DNA of 64,000 nt from Myxococcales bacterium UBA1203. GTDB lineage: Bacteria; Myxococcota; Myxococcia; Myxococcales; UBA5297. A program made the translations under genes and the position numbers. The stretch's first letter is position 1. Each line of letters starts with the position of its first letter. The notes below the pieces were generated by a model that was not told the origin of the DNA, searched no databases, and saw only the letters and a program-made list of their open reading frames with translations. Location: positions 1 through 64,000 of the forward strand of contig DBXV01000017.1 of the NCBI GenBank assembly GCA_002309695.1, given 5' to 3'. Shown piece after piece: positions 46,589 to 56,252 of this stretch.

Positions 46589-49500
46589 ATGAGCGGAAGC
46601 GCACAGGGGAATCGATCCTCGTTTTTCAAGAAGGCACTCTGCATCGCCGCCCTGACTGGATGCTGGGGAACGATTGCCTCGGATTCGCTGCCATCCTCCA
46701 TGGGACTGAGTGCGCTGGCCGCTACGGGAGGTGCCGGTGCTGAGTCCCGCGCCCGGGCGAACAGCGGCGAGGCCCTCTCCGCCCTGCGCATTTTCAATCG
46801 GGTCATGCTTCTGACGAAGGACAACTACGTCGATCCGAAGCGCATCAATCCCCGCAAGATGCTCCTCAGCGCGCTGGACGGCGTGGAGCGTCAGGTGGCG
46901 GAGGTCATGGTCGAGGGCGACGAGAAGAATCCGGAGGTCAGAATCACCATTGGGCCGAAGGAGAAGACCTTCGACATCTCCCGCGTGGACAACCTCTGGA
47001 ACATGAGCTTCGCCCTCAAGTCGATGTTCGCCTTCATTGCCGAGCACGTGTCCTACGACGGCAAGAATGATGCGCGGGACATCGAATACGCGGCGGTCAA
47101 CGGGATGCTGTCCACCCTCGACCCTCACTCGGTCATGCTCAAGTCTGAGTACTTCAAGGAGATGAGGCTCCAGAGCAAAGGCGAGTTCGGCGGTCTTGGG
47201 TTCGTCCTGCAAATGAAGGAGGGCGAGCTGACGATTCTGCGCGTGATGAAGGATACGCCCGCCTTCCGTGCAGGGCTGCGCTCCAAGGACGTCATCGTGC
47301 GCATCAATGGCGAGACGATGGTCAACGCGGACCTGAACGAGGCCGTCAACCGCCTGCGGGGCAAGCCGGGAACTTCCGTCCGCATCACGGTGCGCCGCGC
47401 GTCGTGGAAGGCGCCGAAGGAGATGACCATCGAGCGGGCCATCATCAAATTTGATTCGGTGCAGGCGAAGCTGCTGCCCGGCGGCGTCGGCTACATTCGC
47501 CTCAAGGGATTTCAGGAGAACTCTGCCAAGGACATCGTCAGCGAGCTGAAGGCGATGAATGCCAAGGCCGGGGCGGACGGTCTGAAGGGGCTGGTGCTCG
47601 ACCTGCGCGGCAATCCCGGCGGGCTCTTGGACCAGGCGGTCGCCATCTCCGACATGTTCCTGAAGAAGGGCGACATCGTCACCACCGTTGGCTACTCGGA
47701 CAAGCTGCGCAAGCTGGAGCGGGCGCGTTCGGGAAGTGCGGAAGAGGACCTGCCGCTGATTGTGCTGGTCAATCCGTCCTCCGCCTCTGCTTCCGAAATC
47801 GTGGCAGGCGCCCTCAAAAACAACGACCGGGCGATGGTCATTGGCCGTCAGTCGTTCGGCAAGGGCAGCGTGCAGGTGCTTTACGACCACTTCCCGGACG
47901 ACGGCGCGCTGAAGCTGACGATTGCCCAGTATCTGACGCCTGGCGGCAAATCGATTCAGGAGGTGGGCATCACGCCGGACATCGAGCTGATTCCCGGGCG
48001 TATCGGTGAGGAGCGCATCGATTTCTTCGCTCCCGAGCGTCAGGTGAGCGAGGCCGACCTTGAGCAGCATTTCGGCAATCCCGATGCGGAGAGCGTGGCG
48101 ACGAAGCACGAGGAGGTTGTGCGGACGGAGAAGCCGCTGGAGACGTTTCTCTATTTGCGGGAGGCGCCGCGTCCGAAGCCAAAGGACGCCGCCAAAAAGC
48201 CGGAGAAGACGCAGACTGCGCAGACCGGTGCCGCCGGGAGCGAGACGCCGTCAGAGGAGGAACTCGATGTCAGCGATATGAGCGAGTTCGAAGGCATCGA
48301 TCCCAATACCGATGAAATCATTGAGGATTTTCCCATTCGCTTCGCCAGGGAGCTGATTCAGGCGGCGCCGGTGGTCTCGCGCACACAGATGCTGGAGAAG
48401 ACGAAGGCACTGCGGGTCGAGCTTCAGGAAAAAGAAGCCAGGCGCGTGGAGGCGGCCATCGGGCGCCTGGGTGTCGATTGGGGAACGCAGGCGTCCGCCG
48501 ACGCTCAGGAGACGGCCGGCAGCGCGAAGGACGCGGCGGCGGAAGCTCCTCTCGAGGTCACACTGACGCCGGACGGTCAGGTGAAGGCCGGCGAAACGGT
48601 CTCGTGGACTCTGCGCGTGACAAACAGGAGCGGCAGGACCTTCACCCGGCTGAGGGCTTACAGCGATTCGGCCAACGGCTGGTTCGACCGCCGGGAATTC
48701 ATTTTTGGCCGGCTGGCGCCCGGGGAGACACGCGAGTGGACGAACAAAATTAAGCTGCCCAGGGAGCTGCCCAGCCGCCGTGAACCCGTGACCATGCACT
48801 TCATGGCCGACGGCAATGACAGCCTCTTCGACTTCAAGTCCGAGACGAATCTGGCGGAGCTGGAGAAGCCCTCGTTCGCCTTTGCCTGGCGCGTCGAGGA
48901 CACCTGCCCCAAGTGCAACGGCGACGGGTTCATTCGCATCGGCGAGCGGGTTGGCTTCGAGGTCGATGTGAAAAATATCGGCGGCGGCAAGGCCTTCGAG
49001 ACCATCGCCAGCATTCGCAACAAGGACTTCGAGGAGGGCCTCTCGCTCATCAAGGGGCGCGTCCGCCTGGGGGCCATCGAGCCCGGCGAGACAAAGCGTG
49101 CGCATTTTGAGGTGGAGCTGACGAAGGCCTTCGACAAGCCCGAAGCCGTCATTCAGATTGTTCTCAGCGATGAGGAGACCGGCGAGTGGGTCGTGGAGAC
49201 GGCGCGGCTGACTCTGACAGAGGGCAAGGCGGCGGCCGGCGCGGCGGCGAGGAAGTCGGCGGTCAAAACGCAGGCGGATACGCCCGTTTACGCCGCGGCG
49301 GATGCCGATTCGCCTGTTCTGGGGTCGCTGGAGGGCGGGACCGTGCTGACCTCTGAGGCGGCCATCGGCGATTTCCACCGCGTCCGCGTGCGCTTTGGCG
49401 GCGGCGATGCCGGCGATGTGGGCTTCGTTCGTTCCAGCGATGTCTCTGCCGTCAAAATGTCCGCGCAGCAGCTCGCCAAAGTGAAGGCGCCGCCCGTGAC

Positions 49501-49855
49501 GCTGTCGATGATGCGGCATGAGCCGAAAATCACTTTTGAGGGCGTGGACTTTTGCCAGGGCGGCCTCGTCACTTCGGACGACAGCCTGACGCTGAAGGGC
49601 ACGGTTTCCAACGAGACGGGCCTGCGGGATGTCTATTGGTTCGTGAACAACCAGAAGGTCTTTTTCAAAGCCGCGCCCAAAGACGGAAAGACCATCGCCT
49701 TTGACGCCAAGCTGCCTCTGAAAGAGGGGAAGAACGTCGCCTATGTGGTGGCGAGGGAGAACAGGAACGTCCAGTCGTACAAGATGGTGATTGTGACGCG
49801 CCTGCCCGCCGACGCCGCGAAGAAGGGCGCGAAGGAAAATTCAGCGGCCAAGTGA
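46589..49855 (+). CDS. Large S41-family (C-terminal processing) serine peptidase
   Basis: 1088 residues from the ATG at 46589 (AGAGGAG upstream). Signal-like N-terminus. A PDZ domain (about 195-285: GGLGFVLQMKEGELTILRV) precedes the S41 core, with the catalytic Ser in NPSSASASEIV and Lys in SFGKGSVQV. The C-terminal half is atypical of plain Ctp proteases: a CARDB-like beta domain (VKAGETVSWTLRVTNRSG), a second one containing a CPKCNGDG knuckle, an SH3-like segment (about 890-960) and a final Ig-like part. The layout resembles the myxobacterial MXAN_5808-type peptidases as I recall them. It likely processes envelope proteins in the periplasm. Confidence 0.87.
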   Translation: MSGSAQGNRSSFFKKALCIAALTGCWGTIASDSLPSSMGLSALAATGGAGAESRARANSGEALSALRIFNRVMLLTKDNYVDPKRINPRKMLLSALDGVERQVAEVMVEGDEKNPEVRITIGPKEKTFDISRVDNLWNMSFALKSMFAFIAEHVSYDGKNDARDIEYAAVNGMLSTLDPHSVMLKSEYFKEMRLQSKGEFGGLGFVLQMKEGELTILRVMKDTPAFRAGLRSKDVIVRINGETMVNADLNEAVNRLRGKPGTSVRITVRRASWKAPKEMTIERAIIKFDSVQAKLLPGGVGYIRLKGFQENSAKDIVSELKAMNAKAGADGLKGLVLDLRGNPGGLLDQAVAISDMFLKKGDIVTTVGYSDKLRKLERARSGSAEEDLPLIVLVNPSSASASEIVAGALKNNDRAMVIGRQSFGKGSVQVLYDHFPDDGALKLTIAQYLTPGGKSIQEVGITPDIELIPGRIGEERIDFFAPERQVSEADLEQHFGNPDAESVATKHEEVVRTEKPLETFLYLREAPRPKPKDAAKKPEKTQTAQTGAAGSETPSEEELDVSDMSEFEGIDPNTDEIIEDFPIRFARELIQAAPVVSRTQMLEKTKALRVELQEKEARRVEAAIGRLGVDWGTQASADAQETAGSAKDAAAEAPLEVTLTPDGQVKAGETVSWTLRVTNRSGRTFTRLRAYSDSANGWFDRREFIFGRLAPGETREWTNKIKLPRELPSRREPVTMHFMADGNDSLFDFKSETNLAELEKPSFAFAWRVEDTCPKCNGDGFIRIGERVGFEVDVKNIGGGKAFETIASIRNKDFEEGLSLIKGRVRLGAIEPGETKRAHFEVELTKAFDKPEAVIQIVLSDEETGEWVVETARLTLTEGKAAAGAAARKSAVKTQADTPVYAAADADSPVLGSLEGGTVLTSEAAIGDFHRVRVRFGGGDAGDVGFVRSSDVSAVKMSAQQLAKVKAPPVTLSMMRHEPKITFEGVDFCQGGLVTSDDSLTLKGTVSNETGLRDVYWFVNNQKVFFKAAPKDGKTIAFDAKLPLKEGKNVAYVVARENRNVQSYKMVIVTRLPADAAKKGAKENSAAK

Positions 49856-49911
49856 GCTTCTTGCCCCAAAGGAGGCGGCGCCTCTCTCCGAACGAAAAAA
49901 CAGCAGCGTGA

Positions 49912-49961
49912 AAAAAAAGAGCCCCCGCGCATCGCCTGAACACGGTGCGGGGGCTTTTTTG
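49912..49961. terminator. Bidirectional terminator between the S41 peptidase and the Glt-like operon
   Basis: AGCCCCCGC pairs with GCGGGGGCT across a loop, with TTTTTT on one side and AAAAAAAA on the other. It serves both convergent transcription units. Confidence 0.88.
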
Positions 49962-50004
49962 TGAGCGGCCATTTTGGCCTTTGCCGGCTGCTGAGGTGCA
50001 GCCT

Positions 50005-53000
50005 TTACGGCGCGATTTTGACTTCAAGGCTCTGCTGGCGCGGCCCTGTTCCCTCAGCGTCGGAGGCCTCCGCCGCACAGCGCCACAGTTCACCGGGCCT
50101 GGTCATGCGCGCGGGAATGATTTGCGTCGTCGGGGCGAGGGCCTGTTCAGCGCCGTTTTTCCACCAGACGAATCGGTAGGTGAGCGCGTCCTGGTCGGGG
50201 TCCACAGCCTCCTGCGACAGTTCGCAGTTCAAGGCGTCGCGGGCGGTGGGCGCTTCGGGCGTGAGCCGAATGAGGGGCGCTCCGGGAAGCGAATTGACGT
50301 AGCGCTGCTCAGCGGACGCGGCGGGAGAGGCGCCGAAGCTGTCATGCGCCGTGACCTGGCAGCGATAGACGGGGCCTCTTTTCAGCATCGAGGCCGGCAG
50401 TCTGGCCGGATTTGCCGCATCGGGCTGGATGGGGCGCCCGTCCGCCGTCCAGCTGTATTCGTAGCGGACGCTGTTTCCTGCCCCGGGCCGTCCATACGTC
50501 CGGGCGGGCGTCTGGATTCTGCAGAACAGGTCGTTGCCCGATTTGGGCGCAGAAGGCTCGATGGCGATTTTCGGCGGCTCCGGCAAAAGCCCTTTCACCG
50601 TGACCTCTGCTGAGCGGGCCGAGGCCTCCGTGCCGTCCAGAATGGAAGCTGCGGCGCACTGAACCCTGTCTCCCGCCAGAGCGACGCCTGCGGGCAGCCT
50701 GTCAGCCGTGGGTGCCGCGGGAATCTGTTCGCCGTTGATGAACCAGGTGATGCGCATCTGGCTCTCGGCAGCATTGGCCGAAGCACGGCAGTGCAGTTCG
50801 TCGCGGACTGTGGGCGTCTCGGGAATCAGCTGAATTTGGGGAGAAACCGCCTGGCGCGGGCCGATGGTGACGGCAGCCGAGGCAAAGGGTCCCTCCAGCT
50901 CGCCGTCGGTCGCGGCCATGCGCACCTCGACGCGGCTTCCAGCGGTGAGTTTGTGCCTGTCGGCGTCGAGAAATTCCGTGTCCGGCGGCAGGTTCAGTTC
51001 GAGGCCGTCGACGAACCAAGTGCGCCTGTACGTGACCTTGTCGCCGTCGGGGTCGGCCGCGTCCTGAATGATTTTTGCCTGCAGCCTGTCGCCCGCCTTT
51101 GGAGAAGCGGGGAGGAGCTGAATTTTGGGCTGCTGCGGCGCGGAATTGCCGATGCGGACGGCCAGCTGAGCGGGCCTGCCCTCGTCCTGACCGTCAAAAG
51201 GCGTGACCGTCACCTCGATGCGGTCACCTTTGGCGGCGACATCCTTTTTGAGCTCCGGACCGCTGGCGCCGGGAATGTCGGTGCCGTTTTTTCGCCAGCG
51301 ATAGCGCAGCGTGACCTTGTCGCCGTCGGGGTCCGCTGCAGCCTGCGTGATTTTGACGGTCAGCGGCTGATGAGCCCGGGGCGCGGCGTCTGCCCATTGA
51401 ATGGCGGGCGGGGCAGGGGGCGTGTTGCCGATGACGACAGATGTTCTGGGCGCCTGCGTCTCTGCCTCACCGTCAGACGCGGCTGAGGCCAACTCATATT
51501 TTTCGCCTTTTCGGACGCCTTCCACGCGCTCGCCCGCGGCCTTGCCGTTTTTGAAGAATGTGAACCGGTAGCGGATGGCGTCCTGGTCCGAGTCCATAGC
51601 CGGCTTCACGATGCGCCCTTCCAGCACGTCTCCGGCAATCGGCTTTTCGGGAAAGACAGCGGCCTGAGGCGCAGTCGGCGGGCAGTTGGCCACGGCGGCA
51701 TTGAGCTCAGCGGCTGGACCCTCATCCGTCCCGTCAAAGGCCGTGACCCGGACAGTCAGCTTTGTCCCTTTGGCCATGCCCACCGTTTCGATGCGCAGGC
51801 GCTCATGGGTCCAGGGAACTTCATGGCCGTCCGCTGTGACAGCTGTGTGCCAGGCCACTTTGTCGCCGTCAGGGTCTGCGGCCGCGGCGTCGATGACGAT
51901 GTCCAGAGGTTCACCGCAGCGCGGATGCGTGCTGGACAGATGCGCTTTGGGCTTGCCGGGCGCGCTGTTGCCGACGCGGACGCTGAGCCTCGCGGCATCG
52001 CCTTTGGCCTGACCGTCGCTCGCCGTCACCTCGACCATCAGATCGCTGCCGCGCTTCAGGACGCCGGGGGCAATGCTGTCGCCTTTGAGCGAAGGCTGTT
52101 CGCGGCCGTCCACGAACCATCGGTAGAGATAGGTGAGCTTGTCGCCGTCCGGGTCGGGCGCGGGCGCGGCAATTACGGCGCGGACGCCGCTCGTCCGGCT
52201 GGGAACCTCGGGCTGGAAGGCGATTTTCGGCTGTCCGGGCGATGTGTTGCGGACGGTCACGGACGGCCGGTTGGAGACGATGGCACCCTTGAGGCTGATG
52301 TCCGCCTGCCAGGTCTCGCCCTTTCGGGCTGTGCCGGCGGGCAGCGTTGTTTTGCCCGCGAGCTCCGGGACCTCTTTGCCGTTGCGCGTCCAGCGGACTG
52401 CGGGCGCGGGCTCTCCGCCGCCGTCGAGATTTCGGAAGCTGTACGAGAAGACGAGCGCGTCCGTGACAGCGGGCGATTCAGGCGCGATGGCCAGGCTGCT
52501 GTAAGCGGGCGGATTGGGCGACAGACGGCCGGAATGCGCCGCATCATGGCCGGATGCGGGCCAGGTGAGGGGCAGGGGCTTCGACTTGGGCCGCACGCGG
52601 AAGGCATGGAGCGTTTCGCCAGCAGCGGCGAAGACGATGACAGCGCCCTCCCAGACAGCGGCAGCAGGTCCCGCGTCGGGCATCCCGCTCAGCTGCGCAG
52701 GAAATCCGGGAAAAGCCCGCCCGCTGCCGGCCCTGACGGCGAAGAGCTTGCCGGCGGCGCTGACCGCCAGAATTTCATCGGAGCCGTCCGCGTCCAGGTC
52801 CACGGCCAGAGGACTTCCCACCAGACGGTCGGCGAGCTGGACAGGGAACCCCTTCGGCGCTTTGCCCGAGGCGGTGGAAAAAAGGTGCAGCTTTCCGTCC
52901 GCAGCGGCGGCGGCGCATCCCAGAGCGCCGGATTTTCCAAGCCTGACGGGCGCGGGACTTTCCTTGAGCCGGGAGCCGGTATCCGCGGGGAAGCCGGGCA

Positions 53001-53793
53001 GCAGCTTTCCATCCTCATCGGCGGCGTAGAGCTTGAAGTCCTGCGACGCGGCACAGAGGCCAAGCCGGCCGGTGCCGCTCAGGTCCGCCACTGTGGGCTG
53101 GGCGCTGACCAGATAGCCCGTTTTCAGAGGGAAACCCGGCAGCGGTCTTCCGTCGTCGGCCCAGACGGCGTGCAGCGTTCCGTCTTCACTTCCCCAGAAC
53201 AGGGCCGTTTTGGCGGGATTGCCCAGAAAGCCGGCGGAGACGGGGCTGGTGGCGGGGGAAGCCAGAGCGATGGGAAAGCCGCGCACAGATTCGCCCGCCG
53301 AATCCAGCGCATGGAGCCGGAGATCGGCGTCACCAAAAAGAATCTCCGGACGGCCGTCGCCCGTCACGTCGATCAGCGAGGGAGCGGTCAGGATGGCAGG
53401 CGAGCCGGAGCGCTCCAGCGTGAGGCCGGGGCTGCCGTCCGCGCGGAAGACGCGCAGCGCGCCTGTCGATTCCAGCAGGACGACCTCATCTTCGCCGTCG
53501 CCGTCCAGGTCGCCTGCGGCCGGAGCGCCCGCCGGGGAAGTTCCCTTGTCGAGTGCCACGGGAAAGCCGTCGCAGGCCGCGCCGGTAGCCGCCACGCAGT
53601 TCAGCTCATTCGACCCGGTGACAAAATAGACGCGGGGGACGCCTCCCGGACCCGTGCTGAGTGCCAGAGGGCTGGAGACCACGCCCGGAAGTTTGAAGGG
53701 AAAGCCGGAGGCATCCTGGGCGGCCGACGCGTCGGCGGCATATTGGAAGGCAGCGGCAAGGGCGAGAGCGGCAAAAACGGCGCATCGGCGCAT
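50005..53793 (-). CDS. Secreted FG-GAP/beta-propeller protein with tandem Ig-like repeats (GltH-like position)
   Basis: 1262 residues. Signal peptide (about 1-24, ending ADASAAQ). Residues about 25-430 form repeated blades with GDLDGDGEDEVVLL and DVTGDGRPEILFGD, the FG-GAP/VCBS pattern. About eight Ig-like repeats follow, each with PxxPxxGDxLxxxI, ADPDGDKVTYRYRW and a WFVDG/WRKNG strand. It is the last gene of the minus-strand operon. In Myxococcus the corresponding place in the gliding cluster (gltH) encodes, as I recall, an FG-GAP-type outer-membrane-linked protein. Similarity is inferred from order and domains, not from alignment. Confidence 0.75.
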   Translation of the reverse strand: MRRCAVFAALALAAAFQYAADASAAQDASGFPFKLPGVVSSPLALSTGPGGVPRVYFVTGSNELNCVAATGAACDGFPVALDKGTSPAGAPAAGDLDGDGEDEVVLLESTGALRVFRADGSPGLTLERSGSPAILTAPSLIDVTGDGRPEILFGDADLRLHALDSAGESVRGFPIALASPATSPVSAGFLGNPAKTALFWGSEDGTLHAVWADDGRPLPGFPLKTGYLVSAQPTVADLSGTGRLGLCAASQDFKLYAADEDGKLLPGFPADTGSRLKESPAPVRLGKSGALGCAAAAADGKLHLFSTASGKAPKGFPVQLADRLVGSPLAVDLDADGSDEILAVSAAGKLFAVRAGSGRAFPGFPAQLSGMPDAGPAAAVWEGAVIVFAAAGETLHAFRVRPKSKPLPLTWPASGHDAAHSGRLSPNPPAYSSLAIAPESPAVTDALVFSYSFRNLDGGGEPAPAVRWTRNGKEVPELAGKTTLPAGTARKGETWQADISLKGAIVSNRPSVTVRNTSPGQPKIAFQPEVPSRTSGVRAVIAAPAPDPDGDKLTYLYRWFVDGREQPSLKGDSIAPGVLKRGSDLMVEVTASDGQAKGDAARLSVRVGNSAPGKPKAHLSSTHPRCGEPLDIVIDAAAADPDGDKVAWHTAVTADGHEVPWTHERLRIETVGMAKGTKLTVRVTAFDGTDEGPAAELNAAVANCPPTAPQAAVFPEKPIAGDVLEGRIVKPAMDSDQDAIRYRFTFFKNGKAAGERVEGVRKGEKYELASAASDGEAETQAPRTSVVIGNTPPAPPAIQWADAAPRAHQPLTVKITQAAADPDGDKVTLRYRWRKNGTDIPGASGPELKKDVAAKGDRIEVTVTPFDGQDEGRPAQLAVRIGNSAPQQPKIQLLPASPKAGDRLQAKIIQDAADPDGDKVTYRRTWFVDGLELNLPPDTEFLDADRHKLTAGSRVEVRMAATDGELEGPFASAAVTIGPRQAVSPQIQLIPETPTVRDELHCRASANAAESQMRITWFINGEQIPAAPTADRLPAGVALAGDRVQCAAASILDGTEASARSAEVTVKGLLPEPPKIAIEPSAPKSGNDLFCRIQTPARTYGRPGAGNSVRYEYSWTADGRPIQPDAANPARLPASMLKRGPVYRCQVTAHDSFGASPAASAEQRYVNSLPGAPLIRLTPEAPTARDALNCELSQEAVDPDQDALTYRFVWWKNGAEQALAPTTQIIPARMTRPGELWRCAAEASDAEGTGPRQQSLEVKIAP

Positions 53794-53895
53794 CGCGAAC
53801 GCTCCACCGGGCTGGCTCCGACCGGGGACGACGGCACCTGCGGGCGGGCAGGTGCCTCTGCGAGCAGATTCATGCCCTCAGGGACCGTTCACTGG

Positions 53896-55830
53896 TCAGG
53901 AGCCGCTCGGCGTAAAGATGAACGGGTAGGCCACCGGGCATTCGTTGTCCTTGATGGGGAACCGCCAGCCCCGAATCGTGCTTCTGATGCAGGCGACCAC
54001 GGTGCTGTTGCCGATCGTTTCCTCTTCGATTTCGAACTCGGTGACCTTTCCGGTCTCATTGATGGTGAATCGGACGACAATTTTCCCCTTGAGGGTGGGG
54101 TTCTTCTTGAGCTCGCGCTCGTAGCAATTCTGGATGGACCTCATGCGCGCCTTGACGAAGCGGGCGATGGCGGTCCTGTCGCAGGAGCTGGAATCGACCT
54201 CGGGGCCCTCGTCGATGACCCGGCCCTTGATGCTGATGACCTTTTTCTCGGTCAGCTGCGTGGCCTGAGCCGTGGCGCCGCCGGTGGTGCCCAAATCGCC
54301 GATGCTGGCGGCTTCACCCGTGCCGCCGCCCAGGCGCTGTCCCGCCTGCCGCGCGATGGCCTCCGAGGTTGCGACGCCGACGCCGCTGGCGCCTGCCAGG
54401 GCTGAGGCGATGTCGTTGCCGGTGGAGCTGCCGCCGCCCAGAACGTCCTGAATGGCATCCCCGCCGTCTCCGCCGCCGCCCAGAGCGCCCAGGAGCTTGA
54501 GGAGACCTTTTCCCTGAACGCCCTCGCGGACAGCCGCTCTCTTCGCCTCGGTGCTGGCGTATTTCGTTTCAGCGGCAGGCGCGGCGGCAGGCTTCGACTC
54601 CTTGGCATCCTCGACCTTGGTCTCCGGCTGATCATCGGCGGTGTCGTCTCCCGAAGTGTCGTCCTGCGGGGGCGGCTCCTCATCCTTGGGCTTGTCGGGA
54701 ATGACCAGCTGGGCGAACCGGTCGTCCAGATCTTCGAGCGTGATTTCCGGCTCCTCGATGTCAGGCAGCATGCTGATGCCGGTGAAAATGCCGAAGTTCA
54801 GAAGAAACAGAGCGGCCAGCGTGATGATGAAGCCGTGGTCTTTGGAGTCGTCCGCCGCATCCTTCCGGTCGAGAAAATCAAAGGGATTGTAGATTTTCTT
54901 GCGGCCGTGGACCTGACGCCGGGCGCGCGGCTGCTGCGTCCCGGGCACCGCAGACTTGGGCGCCGATGCGGAAGCGCCGCTGTCGTGACCGGCACTTTCC
55001 GACGAGGCTTTGGCCGCAGCCGCAGCCTGTTCAGCCAGTCTGGCCGCCTCCTCTGCTGCCGCCCGCTTCGCCTGCTCCTCCGCCTCGCGGCGCCTGCGCT
55101 CAGCCTCAGCCTCCAGACGCGCCCGCTCCTCAGCCTCTCTGCGCTCACGCTCCTGCGCTTCGGCCAGTTCCTGACGGAGCTTCTCCACGGCCTCCAGCGA
55201 CTGCTTCGCGCGCTCCCTGCGCTCATTCAGGCGGGCCTGAAGCCTCGCCAGCTCAGCCTCTGCGGTGGTGATTTCAGCCTCAATGGCGCGGGCGACATCT
55301 TCGGCGGCCTTGAGCGCCGCGGCCTTTTCCGCACTGGAAGGCTTTGGCGGCTGCGCGATGCCCTGAACAGCGGCGGCGAGCTGCGGCGCGATGGAATCCG
55401 CCTGTTCGTTTTCGATGAACTGAAACAGCAGGCTGACGCCTTCGAGAACGAGTTTGCCCTGGGCTTCTTCGGTCAGCGCCAGAGTGGTGATGCCGTCCGG
55501 CTCCTGGACGAAGCGGCTGTCCTTCGACTTGCCATTGAGGTCGAGCCTGAAACCTTCGCCGTCGGGGTCCACCCAGCCCTTCATCCAGCCGGCAATTCTC
55601 AGCGTGTAGGCACCGTTCGTGTCCGGACGGAGCACTTCAAAGGAATCGGGAACCTGCACGCCCTCGACGCGGAAGGTGTTGTCCGGGCCTCTGCCGACAG
55701 TGATGGACTGGGGCTGAGTGAAGATGCGCTCGTTCCGGGATTTGTCGCCTTTGGCGCCTTTCTGGACGAGAGCCAGGCGCAGGCACATGCGCGGTGAAGG
55801 GCTGGCGGGAGAATCTGACGTCATCTTCAA
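53896..55830 (-). CDS. GltG/PglI-like FHA, coiled-coil, TonB-like inner-membrane protein
   Basis: 644 residues. An FHA-like domain (about 35-135, with SITVGRGPDNTFRVEG) is followed by a long E/R/A-rich coiled coil (about 165-275) and one membrane helix (about 334-355). A Pro/Asp/Glu-rich periplasmic linker and a Gly-rich stretch come next. The C-terminal AgmX/PglI-type domain (about 550-644) has RSIQNCYERELKKNP and ends VAYPFIFTP. Cys550, Cys569, Cys614 and Cys631 are probably paired. This layout matches PglI/GltG of the Myxococcus gliding machinery, an energy-transducing link between cytoplasm and outer membrane. Confidence 0.8.
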   Translation of the reverse strand: MKMTSDSPASPSPRMCLRLALVQKGAKGDKSRNERIFTQPQSITVGRGPDNTFRVEGVQVPDSFEVLRPDTNGAYTLRIAGWMKGWVDPDGEGFRLDLNGKSKDSRFVQEPDGITTLALTEEAQGKLVLEGVSLLFQFIENEQADSIAPQLAAAVQGIAQPPKPSSAEKAAALKAAEDVARAIEAEITTAEAELARLQARLNERRERAKQSLEAVEKLRQELAEAQERERREAEERARLEAEAERRRREAEEQAKRAAAEEAARLAEQAAAAAKASSESAGHDSGASASAPKSAVPGTQQPRARRQVHGRKKIYNPFDFLDRKDAADDSKDHGFIITLAALFLLNFGIFTGISMLPDIEEPEITLEDLDDRFAQLVIPDKPKDEEPPPQDDTSGDDTADDQPETKVEDAKESKPAAAPAAETKYASTEAKRAAVREGVQGKGLLKLLGALGGGGDGGDAIQDVLGGGSSTGNDIASALAGASGVGVATSEAIARQAGQRLGGGTGEAASIGDLGTTGGATAQATQLTEKKVISIKGRVIDEGPEVDSSSCDRTAIARFVKARMRSIQNCYERELKKNPTLKGKIVVRFTINETGKVTEFEIEEETIGNSTVVACIRSTIRGWRFPIKDNECPVAYPFIFTPSGS

Positions 55831-55994
55831 AATCCTGGAAAACGGGAGCGCTCCTGAAACGGCGGCGCGAATGGCGGCCGGTTCAGGCGGGACGCGGGGT
55901 CAAAAAAGGGGGCGCCCCTTAGCACGGCGTCCGAGGCGGTGGGCAACATCGTTCAGGGAAATCCCTTCCCCGGACGCGGCGGTTTCTGAGCGTC

Positions 55995-56252
55995 TCAGAA
56001 GCAGCTCTTTTCAACGCTGCGGACAATCTTGGGCAGGAAACTTTCCGTCCTCTCAAGCTCCGCAAAATTCAGAATGGAGCGCTGAAGAATGTAAATCGCC
56101 TGAGGCTTCTGAATGCGTCCTTCCACCGTGATGGCGTCGAGCCGGATGACGCGCCCCGATTTTTTCTGAGCGGGAGCCGTGGATGCCGGCAGCGCCAGAA
56201 AGAACGCGGCCGCACAGGTGAGAATGAGGACGATGCGCTGAAAGGCGTTCAT
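55995..56252 (-). CDS. Small secreted protein of the Glt-like operon (GltF position)
   Basis: 85 residues. Signal peptide (about 1-25, ending ASTAPAQ), then AITVEGRIQKPQAIYIL and a Cys two residues from the end. The VEGRIQKPQA motif recurs, as I recall, in small proteins encoded beside AgmX/PglI-type genes. Its ATG overlaps the stop of the TPR lipoprotein as ATGA. It lies between the GltE-like and GltG-like genes, the place taken by gltF in Myxococcus. Too short for firm homology. Confidence 0.6.
   Translation of the reverse strand: MNAFQRIVLILTCAAAFFLALPASTAPAQKKSGRVIRLDAITVEGRIQKPQAIYILQRSILNFAELERTESFLPKIVRSVEKSCF

Noticed and set aside
51805..54405. An 866-codon open frame antisense to the propeller and FHA/TonB-like genes
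   Set aside because: Low-complexity composition, no domain and no ribosome site. The minus-strand genes have signal peptides and clear domains.
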